Positions 8,673-16,946 of a DNA stretch of 64,000 nucleotides are shown here, one piece after another. The notes beneath the pieces were generated by a model. The model was not told the DNA's origin and ran no database searches. It saw only the letters and a list, made by a program, of their open reading frames with translations. This stretch comes from JAKZVK01 sp965248255 (GTDB lineage: Bacteria > Acidobacteriota > Terriglobia > Bryobacterales > UBA6623), in the NCBI GenBank assembly GCA_965248255.1, contig CBDFIW010000003.1:372001-436000 (forward strand), in the 5' to 3' direction. Numbering within the stretch: the stretch's first letter is position 1; every line of letters starts with the position of its first letter. A program made the translations under genes and the position numbers.

Positions 8673-9029
8673 TTAGCCGCCGCGGCCCTCCAAGATTGCG
8701 TTGCGGACGGCACTGATATTTCCGCGCACCAGCAAAGAGGCGAGCCCGTAGCGGATCACACTTTCTGGAAGTCGCTCCATCTCGCGGTCCAAGCTCACGT
8801 CGTTGCCGTCGTTCTTCACCGCCAAGCCTCCCACTTGGTGGACCTCGAGAGGGCCGGGCTCTGCGGCGTCTACACCCTGTAGCGCACGGGCCAACTCAAT
8901 ATCGAAGTGGATGTCACGGGTCTTATAGCCGGGGGTGTCAGCGTTGGCAATGTTCGTACCCGTCACCTTTTGCCGTACCGACAGCAAGTCCATGTATCGT
9001 GCGAGCAGCAGCGTTTGTGGTCCGAGCAC
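8673..9029 (-). CDS. flgB: Flagellar basal-body rod protein FlgB
   Basis: FlgB is a proximal rod protein. The 118-residue product contains the diagnostic motif RQKVTGTNIANADTPGYKTRDIHF near residues 20-43 and a C-terminal helix with RYGLASLLVRGNISAVRNAI. The start is the GTG at 9029, six bases after a strong AGGAGG; the longer frame reaching 9164 reads back through the regulator gene and lacks family similarity. It begins only 10 bases after the stop codon of the regulator, so the two are probably cotranscribed. Confidence 0.93.
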   Translation of the reverse strand: MLGPQTLLLARYMDLLSVRQKVTGTNIANADTPGYKTRDIHFDIELARALQGVDAAEPGPLEVHQVGGLAVKNDGNDVSLDREMERLPESVIRYGLASLLVRGNISAVRNAILEGRGG

Positions 9030-9039
9030 GTTCTTCCTC

Positions 9040-10470
9040 CTATCCAGAGCCCAGACGAGCAAATGCCTCTTGTCCGGCCCTGGCGGCTTGCAGACTACGC
9101 AACTTGGCCGCGAAGGTCGTTCGTTTGATCCGCAACAGCTCAGCCGCGCGTTTCTTGTTGCCACCGCAGCGATCCAAAGCTTGATGCAGCAACCCCAACT
9201 CGAACTGCGTTACGACGGAGTCGAAGTCCAATCCGTCAACTGGAAGTCTCACTTCGAGCGCCAGCGGCGACGGAGCCGCAATGGGAGACGACGGCAGCGG
9301 AAAATCGCTAGGGTAGAGGACCTTTCGGTCTCCACTCAGCGCAACGGCCTTCTCGATGGCGTTCTCGAGTTGGCGGACGTTGCCCGGCCAACTGAACTCC
9401 ATGAGCCGCTGCAAGGCCTCCGGCCCGGCACGCTTGACCTCCAGGCTCTCGCGACGGCAAACCTTGGCCAAGAAGTTGTCGACAAGCAGCGGGATATCCT
9501 CGGCGCGTTCAGCGAGGCTCGGCAGCGTGACAGGCACTACGTTGAGCCGGTAGTAAAGGTCCTCACGAAACTCGCCGCGCTGCACCATCTGCTTGAGGTC
9601 GCAGTTGGTGGCCGCGGCTACTCGTACATCGACCTTCAGAGTCTCCGAGCTGCCGACACGCTGCAGTTCTCTCTCCTGCAGAACCCGCAGCAGCTTGCTT
9701 TGCATCTCAAGCGGCAGCTCGCTGATTTCGTCAAGAAAGATCGTGCCACCGTGCGCCTGCTCGAATCGCCCGACGCGGTGATTGACAGCCCCCGTGAAAG
9801 CGCCCTTCACGTGGCCAAAAAACTCCGCCTCCATCAAGCTCTCGGGGATCGCACCGCAGTTGACCATCACCATGGGACGATCCGGGCGCGCTGAGGCCCG
9901 GTGAATCGCCCGCGCGACGAGTTCTTTTCCAGTACCCGTGCGGCCGGCCAATAGCACCGTCGATTGCCGAGGGGCGATTAGGCGAATTAGGTGGATCACA
10001 TCCGCGATCGCCTTGCTGGTCCCCACCAGCTCCGACAGCTCCTGATCTGCCGGGCCGTAGTCGGCAAGCGGGTCGCTGGGAGACGCACAGATTTCCTGAA
10101 TTCGCCTCACCAAGAGCGCACCCTGGCTATCGAGAGCATCATCGAGCGGCAGGTAACTGTGGGCCCCACAACGCGACAGGCGAACCGCCTCGTCGTAGCT
10201 CGGCCGCCGTGCCAGAACCACCACCACCAACTTCGGCGCCTTGCGGAGCGACTCCTCAAGCAGCTTCTCGATCGACAGCTCGAACAGGCCCGCTGACAGC
10301 AACAGAAGCTCGTAGCGCCCGTCTTCTAAACCGCGGAGAGTCTCGTAGACCGTGTCCGCGTGATCGAGATCCCAGGCCATCGTCCGAAACCCTGACTCCA
10401 AGCAACGACTCTCGTTCTGATCCAAACCTAGAGACAGGACTCTGATCTTCTTCGTCATATTCCTCGCCAT
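9040..10470 (-). CDS. Sigma-54-dependent response-regulator-like transcriptional activator (flagellar)
   Basis: This 476-residue protein has three parts. The N-terminal 120 residues resemble a receiver domain but lack the clear acidic pocket of a phosphorylated receiver, as in FleQ/FlrA-like regulators. A central AAA+ domain follows (about 145-380), with Walker A variant AGRTGTGKE, the sigma-54-contacting GAFTGA loop, Walker B GGTIFLDEI and the arginine-finger region. A Fis-type helix-turn-helix ends the protein (GGNKKRAAELLRIKRTTFAAKLR). The GAFTGA loop indicates it activates sigma-54 RNA polymerase. Standing at the head of the operon just before flgB, it probably controls flagellar genes. 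The start could be the ATG at 10470 or 10458; neither has a good ribosome binding site. Confidence 0.88.
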   Translation of the reverse strand: MARNMTKKIRVLSLGLDQNESRCLESGFRTMAWDLDHADTVYETLRGLEDGRYELLLLSAGLFELSIEKLLEESLRKAPKLVVVVLARRPSYDEAVRLSRCGAHSYLPLDDALDSQGALLVRRIQEICASPSDPLADYGPADQELSELVGTSKAIADVIHLIRLIAPRQSTVLLAGRTGTGKELVARAIHRASARPDRPMVMVNCGAIPESLMEAEFFGHVKGAFTGAVNHRVGRFEQAHGGTIFLDEISELPLEMQSKLLRVLQERELQRVGSSETLKVDVRVAAATNCDLKQMVQRGEFREDLYYRLNVVPVTLPSLAERAEDIPLLVDNFLAKVCRRESLEVKRAGPEALQRLMEFSWPGNVRQLENAIEKAVALSGDRKVLYPSDFPLPSSPIAAPSPLALEVRLPVDGLDFDSVVTQFELGLLHQALDRCGGNKKRAAELLRIKRTTFAAKLRSLQAARAGQEAFARLGSG

Positions 10471-11333
10471 ATGGACAACGATCGTCGCCGGCGGCCTTCA
10501 AGCGGCCGGACACGGCAGCGCGGCTTGGCCGGACCGGCCCGGCGCCGGCTTCCATACCAGGCGCCGGTTTCACCCCTTCCATCGGTGTTTTCCGCAGCTT
10601 CGTACATCTGCCGCTCTCTCTCCCGGTGTCTATGACCGCCTAGTCGTATCTGTTGTCCATAAAGAAGTTACGTGCTCCTACCGACACCACCAGCGGGTCT
10701 GACTCCGCTCGAATTGACTCAAGCCGGGACTGCGAGGCTCCGCCCCAGTCTGTTGTCGAGAGTGGTGCTGCTGGGAGCCGGACGAAGAGGGCAGAAGACG
10801 GTTCGAACTGCCACTTGAGGCGGCTCAGGGAGGAGCAAGGTTCATTGTTCCCCGCAATCGACCGTTTTCAATCGGAGTGTGGCAAATCCAGAGCACACGG
10901 CCCGTTTCAGGACGGTGGCGCCGCATGGAGCCTGTGGCGAGAAACGAATCTTGACGCTGAAGCCTGAACTCACCGAGGCGGACCAAGCGGCCCCCAGCCG
11001 GGCGGAGGCAATGCCTCAGCTATTACAGCTCGGCTCCTGAGGACAGCCTGTTTTCTTTTGCTCTCAGCAGCTGTGTAGCTGTTGTCTTTCGTCTTCATCC
11101 ATCGCCGGGACCCTCTTGGTCTCTTACGCTGGCGCACACACGGTCGCGGAGGAAGGTGCTCCGCGGCGAATCCCTGGCTCCCTTCGCATTCCCAGGCCGG
11201 TGCTCGTTGCCTTGAACCCTGTGCCCTATGCTAGAATCGGTACGCTTTCCTTCAAATGCAACTCGAGATCGTGTGAAGAGTACCGCTGAAAGGGCGTTAC
11301 CGTCGCGAAGCGTCGTGATCTGAAGCCGCCCAC
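10471..11333. other. Non-coding interval between divergent units
   Basis: This 863-base interval separates the minus-strand flagellar operon from the plus-strand cassette that follows. I found no convincing gene: a 104-codon frame at 10653-10967 has low-complexity composition and no ribosome binding site. A TAGAAT at 11232-11237 with a TTGCCT about 19 bases upstream is a possible promoter for the following gene. A weak hairpin followed by TGTTTTCTTTT near 11030-11060 could be a plus-strand terminator. No sigma-54 promoter (TGGCAC-N5-TTGCA type) was recognised for the flagellar side. Confidence 0.5.
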
Positions 11334-11714
11334 ATGCCGAGTTTTAACGACAGACTGCGTCGGATGCTCCGAGCCTATTTTGCCGATGCCCTGACGCTGG
11401 AAAAGTGGAGCGAACTCGTCGGCGACATCTACGCAACAACGCGACAGCGCAGAAAACAATACACAAAACAGAAGCAGCTCAGCGTTTTCGTAGACCTCGA
11501 AAAGAAAGTGATCGGGGCGCACCTGGAGCGTCTAACCCTGGACGCCTATCGCGAGATCGCCGGTCCCAGCGGTAAACACGCGCCGGCTCAAAAAGCTCAA
11601 TCGGCGGCGTTGGAGTTGGCAAGACAACTGATTGAGACGGGCGTCGTGCCGATCTTTGGCAGGTCAAGTGAATTGATAGTCGTCCGCTGCGACAGGACGA
11701 TCAACCAGAAACTA
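11334..11714 (+). pseudogene. Unrecognised gene with Pro-rich tail, 5' part (IS-interrupted)
   Basis: These 127 codons begin a 174-residue protein that I do not recognise. The visible part is helical and charged (RLRRMLRAYFADALTLEKW, then LEKKVIGAHLERLTLDAYREIAG) with no signal peptide or membrane segment. The frame is cut at codon 127 (CTA) by a TA-flanked IS630 element, itself followed by an IS5-type element. The remaining 47 codons at 13713-13856 rejoin in frame through a single TA. It heads a short cassette with the two-helix membrane protein at 13929 and the Pro-rich peptide at 14338. Confidence 0.75.
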
Positions 11715-12878
11715 GTGTAGTGCGTCAAGCAGATTGCACCTTATGCAGGGCGGCACGTCCGCGCTTGACTTTCTCGAGGATGTCGGAGGCGGTCGCGGTC
11801 CAGATGAAGGGCGTGGGATGCCCGTTGTGCTGGGCGATGTAGTCGTCAATGGCGGCGACGAGCTCGTCCACGCTGCGAAACACGCCGCGGCGCAGGCGCT
11901 TGACGGTGAGATCGCGAAAGAATCGCTCGACCATGTTCAGCCACGACGCCGAGGTCGGGGTGAAATGAATGTGGAAGCGCGGGTGACGATCGAGCCAACG
12001 CTTCACAGCGGCATGCTTGTGGGTGGCATAGTTGTCCACGATGAGATGAAGCTGTTTGTCCTTGGGAGTGCGGCGGTCAATTAAGCGCAGGAAGCGCAGC
12101 CATTCCTGGTGGCTGTGTCGGGGCATGCACTCGGCGATCACGCTGCCGTCAAGGCTGTTGAGCGCCGCAAACAGGGTGGTCGTGCCGTTGCGCTTGTAAT
12201 CGTGGGTCATCGTTTGGCCGCGTCCCTTTTTGAGCGGCAGGCCGGGCTGGGTGCGATCGAGGGCTTGGATTTGGGACTTCTCATCGAGCGAGAGAACCAG
12301 AGCATGCTCAGGCGGATTGAGATAGAGTCTGACGATGTCGTCGAGTTTCTCGGCGAAACGCGGGTCATTGCTGAGCTTGAAGGTCTTGATGCGGTGGGGC
12401 TTGAGGCCATGGGCGCGCCAAATCCGTCCCACGGTGGAAGCGCTGACGCCGGCCGCGGCGGCCATGGTGCGGCGGCTCCAGTGGGTGGCGTTGGACGGTT
12501 TCTCGCGGGTGGTCTTGTGGATGATCTGCTGTACTTTCTGCTTCGAGACGGCAGGTTTACGACCGGGCCGTGGGGCGTCTTTTGCAATGCCGGCGATGCT
12601 GCTTTCGAGAAAGCGCGTGCGCCAGCGGGCCACCAACTGCCGCGAGACACCGAGCTGTGCGGCGATCTGCTTATTCTCGAGACCGTCGGCGGCCAGCAGG
12701 ACAATCCTGGCTCGCAGGGCGAGACGAACGGCGACTTGGCGGCCGCGCGCGTAGCGGTCCAACTGCTTGCATTGCGCTGTGTTCAAAGTTACTGGTTGTG
12801 CTCTTCGCATCCCATGCCTCCTGTTAATAGAGACGATGGGAAGCCAATATAAGTTACATTATTTATGGTGTACTACAC
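11715..12878 (-). mobile_element. IS630-family insertion sequence, copy 2
   Basis: This is an inverted, nearly identical copy of the element at 3484-4647, also 1164 bp and flanked by TA (11713-11714 and 12879-12880). One base differs in the terminal repeat near the transposase start (GTGTAGTAC here). The right-hand TA is shared with the IS5-type element that follows directly, so the two lie back to back at one target site. Confidence 0.95.
11725..12810 (-). CDS. IS630-family DDE transposase (copy 2)
   Basis: This 361-residue protein matches the copy at 3552-4637, with the helix-turn-helix region and all three catalytic acidic residues intact. The visible difference is Arg instead of Gly in DDIVxLYL near residue 160. 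The high identity of the two copies shows that they spread recently in this genome. No frameshift or stop is seen. Confidence 0.95.
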   Translation of the reverse strand: MRRAQPVTLNTAQCKQLDRYARGRQVAVRLALRARIVLLAADGLENKQIAAQLGVSRQLVARWRTRFLESSIAGIAKDAPRPGRKPAVSKQKVQQIIHKTTREKPSNATHWSRRTMAAAAGVSASTVGRIWRAHGLKPHRIKTFKLSNDPRFAEKLDDIVRLYLNPPEHALVLSLDEKSQIQALDRTQPGLPLKKGRGQTMTHDYKRNGTTTLFAALNSLDGSVIAECMPRHSHQEWLRFLRLIDRRTPKDKQLHLIVDNYATHKHAAVKRWLDRHPRFHIHFTPTSASWLNMVERFFRDLTVKRLRRGVFRSVDELVAAIDDYIAQHNGHPTPFIWTATASDILEKVKRGRAALHKVQSA

Positions 12879-12880
12879 TA

Positions 12881-13710
12881 GGGCGTGTTAACACTAAGTC
12901 GCAAAAGCTGCTATACTCGTAGGTATGGAGATCACCGAGCAGCAATACCGCCGCATCGAGCCGGTCCTGCCCCGCCAGCGCGGCAATGTGAGCCTGCCGA
13001 ACCTCACGGTTTTGAACGCCATGTTGTATGTCGCCGAGCAGGGCTGCAAATGGCGCGGCTTGCCTAAACGCTTCGGTAACTGGCACACCATTTATACCCG
13101 CATGAACCGCTGGTCGAAGAACGGCGTGCTCGACGCCGTCTTCGAGAAACTGCAGCGCGAGCAGCTGGCCCGCATCCGAATCGAAGCCGTGTCAATGGAC
13201 TCGACCATCGTGAAGGTTCATCCCGACGGCACGGGCGCGTTAAAAAAACGGTCCGCAAGCGATCGGCAAATCCCGCGGCGGATGGACCACCAAGATTCAT
13301 ATGGTTGCCGCAAATGCTCGAACGGCGATAACCTTCGCTCTCTCGCCCGGCCAAGCGCACGACGCCCAGCAGGGCCGCGAACTTGCTCGGTGGTCTGGGG
13401 CCACTGCCCGAGCCGCTGCCGCTGCTGATGGACGGCGCCTATGAGGACGATCAGACACGCCAACTGGCTTTGGATTTCGGATGGATTCCCGTCGTGCCGC
13501 CCCGGCGCACCCGCCTGGAGCCGTGGGAATACGACCGAGCGCTCTATCGCCGCCGCAACGAGATCGAGAGACTCTTCCGACGGCTCAAGGGATTCCGCCG
13601 CATCTTCTCCCGCTTCGACAAGCTCGACGTCATGTTCCTCGCCTTCCTCCACTTCGCCCTCATCGTCGAGGCTCTACGTTTCGATACCCTACGTTAGTGT
13701 TAACACGCCC
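12881..13710 (+). mobile_element. IS5-family (IS427-like) insertion sequence
   Basis: The element is 830 bp with inverted ends GGGCGTGTTAACACTAA and TTAGTGTTAACACGCCC (17 bp, perfect) and TA on both sides (12879-12880 and 13711-13712). It directly abuts IS630 copy 2, sharing the middle TA. Both ends and size fit the IS427 subgroup of IS5. Its transposase frame is broken twice, so this copy probably cannot move on its own. Confidence 0.93.
12925..13697 (+). pseudogene. IS5-family transposase, frame-disrupted
   Basis: The transposase is spread over three reading frames. The first (from 12925) carries the N-terminal domain LPNLTVLNAMLYVAEQGCKWR and the first catalytic Asp in AVSMDSTIVKVHPDG. 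After the seven-A run at 13242-13248 the homologous sequence KNGPQAIGKSRGGWTTKIHM continues in another frame. Around 13375-13385 it moves again, through what looks like one extra T, into the frame of LLMDGAYEDD and RRRNEIERLFRRLKGFRR, which holds the second Asp and the Glu. The A-run might allow programmed slippage, but the second break is not at a slippery site, so I treat the gene as decayed. Confidence 0.85.
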
Positions 13711-13712
13711 TA

Positions 13713-13856
13713 GTTGATGACCGGCTTCGCTGGCTCCTAGCCGCTTGGCCGCCGTTGCCCGACCGAAGCCCCGACCCACCTGACCCCCCTAAACCGTCTC
13801 GGCCCGCTAAGCCATCTAAGTCTCCCAAGACACCTGAGGAGGAGCCGGGAGACTAG
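13713..13856 (+). pseudogene. Unrecognised gene with Pro-rich tail, 3' part
   Basis: These 47 codons complete the gene begun at 11334. The frame continues exactly through the single TA left after removing both insertions: codon 127 CTA is followed by GTT GAT GAC. The tail is remarkable for regular proline spacing (PDPPDPPKPSRPAKPSKS) and an acidic end (EEEPGD). A disordered, extended tail of this kind often mediates protein binding, but no function is known here. The stop at 13856 lies 72 bases before the two-helix membrane protein gene. Confidence 0.7.
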
Positions 13857-13928
13857 GTATACTGCGAGTAGGGATGCCGAGCGAGCACAGCGTCAAAGCT
13901 GGTCTGGACGTCGCTGATCGAGGCGGAG

Positions 13929-14357
13929 ATGTGTAGCCGCTACTACGGGCACGTGGCGGCGAAACTTGATCGCCGTGAGAAACGGCTGTCCGGGCTCATC
14001 TTTTTCCTGTCATCCGGCGCTGCTGTATCGTTTCTCGCCAACGTCGACGTGTGGCTGCCGGCAGTGTTAGCCCTTTTGGTTGCCGGTCTCAGCGCCTGGT
14101 CCTGGAACAGCAAGTATTCGCAGAGGTCCTTCTACAGCTCGGGGCTGCGAAAGAAGTTCGCCGACCTCACGGCTGAGACCAAGTTGCTCTGGGGCCACCT
14201 CACGCAACTCGAAGACGATGACATCGAAAGTCAATGGCAGGCGCTGGACCGCCGGGCGACCGAGATCAGCGAGCAGGCTCCCAGCCAGGTAGGTCTCGAC
14301 AGGCAGCTACAGGAGCAGAGCTTCGATGAGGCGGTAAATGTCCTATCCGGCTCCTAG
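13929..14357 (+). CDS. Two-helix membrane protein, SLATT-like
   Basis: This 142-residue protein has a short basic N-terminal helix (KLDRREKRLSG), two closely spaced hydrophobic helices (about residues 22-38 and 43-60), and a long charged C-terminal helical region. That layout resembles SLATT-family proteins, predicted membrane effectors in nucleotide-signalling conflict systems; the match is by architecture, not by a definitive motif. The ATG at 13929 has a weak GAGG upstream. The frame is open upstream of it to about 13871 but offers no ATG. The gene follows the interrupted gene by 72 bases and overlaps the next small reading frame by 20 bases, suggesting one transcript. Confidence 0.6.
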   Translation: MCSRYYGHVAAKLDRREKRLSGLIFFLSSGAAVSFLANVDVWLPAVLALLVAGLSAWSWNSKYSQRSFYSSGLRKKFADLTAETKLLWGHLTQLEDDDIESQWQALDRRATEISEQAPSQVGLDRQLQEQSFDEAVNVLSGS

Positions 14358-14481
14358 CGGCATCGGCGAAATTCCGCCTAGCGGGCCGAACCCAAAACCT
14401 GATCGCATGGGGCCTTATCCTCCCAGCCCGAAGCCCATCCCGCCGCCGCCGCCCCCACCGAAACCACCGTCTGGAAATTGA
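14338..14481 (+). CDS. Small proline-rich peptide (47 residues)
   Basis: This short frame overlaps the end of the SLATT-like gene by 20 bases in a different phase. Its ATG at 14338 follows the purine-rich GAGGCGG at short spacing. The product is about 40 percent proline, with a run of seven prolines (KPIPPPPPPPKPPSGN at the end), and echoes the Pro-rich tail of the first gene of the cassette. I do not recognise a family. Overlap, spacing and shared composition support it as a real gene; small size and simple composition argue for caution. Confidence 0.4.
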   Translation: MSYPAPSGIGEIPPSGPNPKPDRMGPYPPSPKPIPPPPPPPKPPSGN

Positions 14482-14718
14482 GACCCGCCGGCTTGGTCAC
14501 CGTTGCCGCCGTTCGGACCGTTCGGAGCGTCCGCTTTACGTCCCCAGCTCTCTGCGCTACCATGAAACCACGACTCCCCGGCTTCACACTGGTTGGGCAC
14601 CTATATGGCTGCCTTCCGTTTTTTGGCAACCTGGCCTAGAATGGCCGAATGCCCCAGCGGTCCAACATCTACGTCAGGGAATTTGATCCCGCGACGGCCC
14701 GCAGAGTTAGCGGTTAAC

Positions 14719-15246
14719 CTAGCGATCGATGCCGACTCTCCAGATGGCAATACCCGTAGCCGCCGCCGCTCTGGCAGCGACTTTGGCAGCCGCCTTCCCT
14801 CTGCCCTTCGGCACGAAGAGGATGTCGTCTTGGTGGAGCGGCACGTCAGGCATTCTGCCCGCCATGATCGCCTTCAAATCGAGCGGGATCTCCTTCTTTT
14901 CCGAAGGGCTGTCCAGAGGCCTTAGGATCTTGGTCCGCTTGAGGGCAGGGCTCTTTCCCAACCCGCCGGCCATCGAAAGAGCTTGCAGTACGGTTACACT
15001 GTCGCGCTCCTCCAGTACGAAGCCTCCCGAGCGAACGACCTCGCCAATCACGTACACCATATCGGCTCTGGGAACCGAGATCACATCGTGCGGATGGACA
15101 AGGATGTTGTGGGACGGCGTTGTAGCGTTCATCAGCCCGGCCAGATCGACTTCGGCGACGTAGAACTCCCCTGTGTCGTCCAAGCCGGCTCCGGGCAGAT
15201 CAATCGGCCCGACGTCCAAGCGCCGTGTCATCTTACGCATTTCCAA
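14719..15246 (-). pseudogene. Polysaccharide export protein (Wza-like), 3' part
   Basis: This fragment encodes the C-terminal half of an outer-membrane polysaccharide export protein. It contains an SLBB-type domain with HNILVHPHDVISVPRADMVYVIGEV and a second repeat SVTVLQALSMAGGLGKSPALKRTKILR, then DILFVPKGRGK and a C-terminal Ala-rich helix. It begins abruptly at about TRRLDVGPIDLPGAG, in the middle of what is normally the first SLBB repeat. The matching N-terminal half is at 19055-19690, about 3.9 kb away on the same strand and in the right order, so a once continuous gene has been split. Confidence 0.85.
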
Positions 15247-15293
15247 TTTGATTCAAACCTCTCGACCTTCCGGCGGCCTTGAGCGTCTTTATT

Positions 15294-16861
15294 CATAGGG
15301 GCTAGAGCCCGATGAGGACGCCATGGAGGCCAACACCCAATGGGTGAAAAACAAAACAAGCCGTTCCAGCTAAGCTTCAACGGTTTGTTGAAAGTCGATT
15401 TCCAAGGATCGCGTGTCACTTCCGACGGCGGGCTGATCCTGGTTCGGGAGTTGGACGAACGGCTCGGGCTCGGGAAGCTGATCGAGGAGCATCTCAGCGA
15501 CTCGCGACAAGGCTTGAACAAGAAGTTCCCGCTGGCCGATCTGCTGCGGCAGTCGGTTTACAGCCGACTCGCCGGCTACGAGGACCTCAATGACGCCGTT
15601 CGAGTATCCGCCGATCCGACCTTTCGCTTGATCGGCTCGCAGAAGAACTGGGATCGCGGCGGGGCGCTCACCTCGCGGCTACAGAGCTTCGAGACAGGGC
15701 TGCTCGCGAGTGAGGAGAATCTGCTGGGATTGATGGCGGTGAACCGCGAGTTGGTCGCGCAAGCCGAGACGACGGACGACTGCGAGCGCGTCGTTCTCGA
15801 CATGGACTCCACCGAGAGCCCCGTCCATGGCCAACAAGAAGGCAGCGCCTATAACGGCCATTTCGAGTCCATCTGCTACCACCCACTGTTGCTGTTCAAC
15901 CAGCACGGCGATTGTCTGGCCGCCAAGCTGCGTCCCGGCAATGTGCACAGCGCTGACGACTGGGACGAGTTGCTGCTGCCGGAGATCGAGCGCCAACAGG
16001 CTGCGGGCAAACAGGTCACCTTCCGCGGCGATGCGGCCTTTGCTAAGCCGGAGATTTATGAGTCTTCGGAGAAACGCGGAGTGCAGTACGCCATTCGCAT
16101 TCCGGCCAACAAGAGCTTGGAATTGGAGATCGAAGACATCTTGTTTCGCCCGCCGGGAAGGCCCTCCCGGAAGCCCTTGGTGCGCTACAAGAGTTTTCGC
16201 TATCAGGCGGAGAGTTGGTCGCAGGCGAGGCGGATCGTCGCCCAGGTCGAACATCACCAGGGCGAGCTGTTCCCGCGGGTCGGATTCATCGTGACGAGCC
16301 TGCGCTTGCCAAGCCGCTCGGTGGTGCGCTTCTACAACAAGCGCGGCACGGCCGAGCAGTGGATCAAGGAAGGCAAACAGGCCACGCACTGGACGCGGCT
16401 GTCGTGCCATCGCTTCCGGGCCAACGAAGTGCGACTGCAACTCAGCGTGCTGGCCTATAACCTGGGCAACTTGTGGCGGCGGCTGGGGCTGCCGCACAGG
16501 ATCAAGAGCTGGTCGCTGACGAGCTTGCAGCAGCGGCTAATGAAGACCGGCGGCCGTCTGGTCAAACATGCCCGCTACTACTGGTTGCTGTTGGCCCAGG
16601 GACATCTGAACCGGCGGCTGTTCGGTGACATGCTGAGCAGGATCTGGGCGCTGCCTGTGCCCGGAGGGTAACGCGGCGAGCGCGGGGCAGCCGGAGCGGG
16701 GAGTTGCCGAGAGGCAAGGTCGGAGCGGTGTCGGCAGAGTGGCCGCTGGCGTTGCCGGAACGCCTTGACCGGACCCGATCTGAAGGCGGACCGGTGAAGA
16801 AAGCAGGATCGAACGTGAAAGCAGTGCGAAAACGTTGCACCGCAGCCGTGGCTCGCCTATG
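15294..16861 (+). mobile_element. IS1380-family insertion sequence (approximate ends)
   Basis: A complete IS1380-type transposase gene marks this element. The only inverted match I found near its flanks is short (CATAGG at 15294-15299 and CCTATG at 16856-16861), so the coordinates are a proposal. It lies at the left end of the segment that splits the polysaccharide export gene. Confidence 0.5.
15340..16671 (+). CDS. IS1380-family transposase
   Basis: This 443-residue DDE transposase starts with the family pattern FQLSFNGLLKVDFQGSRVTSDGGLILVRELDE and carries the first catalytic Asp in VVLDMDSTESPVHG, the second in VTFRGDAAFAKPEIY, and the C-terminal Glu region in YNKRGTAEQWIKEGK, followed by FRANEVRLQLSVLAYNLGNL. 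All core residues are present and the frame is intact. It is the only recognisable mobility gene in the 3.9-kb segment that interrupts the export gene. Confidence 0.92.
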   Translation: MGEKQNKPFQLSFNGLLKVDFQGSRVTSDGGLILVRELDERLGLGKLIEEHLSDSRQGLNKKFPLADLLRQSVYSRLAGYEDLNDAVRVSADPTFRLIGSQKNWDRGGALTSRLQSFETGLLASEENLLGLMAVNRELVAQAETTDDCERVVLDMDSTESPVHGQQEGSAYNGHFESICYHPLLLFNQHGDCLAAKLRPGNVHSADDWDELLLPEIERQQAAGKQVTFRGDAAFAKPEIYESSEKRGVQYAIRIPANKSLELEIEDILFRPPGRPSRKPLVRYKSFRYQAESWSQARRIVAQVEHHQGELFPRVGFIVTSLRLPSRSVVRFYNKRGTAEQWIKEGKQATHWTRLSCHRFRANEVRLQLSVLAYNLGNLWRRLGLPHRIKSWSLTSLQQRLMKTGGRLVKHARYYWLLLAQGHLNRRLFGDMLSRIWALPVPGG

Positions 16862-16946
16862 CTGTCAGTACCGGGATGGCCAAAACGGTAATCCTGGTCA
16901 AGACAGACTAGTTTTATTCTTGATCCAGTCTCACGAGCGGTGACGC

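Noticed and set aside
10653..10967. 104-codon plus-strand frame between the flagellar operon and the next cassette
   Set aside because: No ribosome binding site, no hydrophobic or helical pattern, composition like non-coding sequence.
10990..11060. Possible riboswitch or structured leader before the 11334 gene
   Set aside because: GC-rich complementarity is present but does not match any riboswitch consensus I know, and strand is uncertain.
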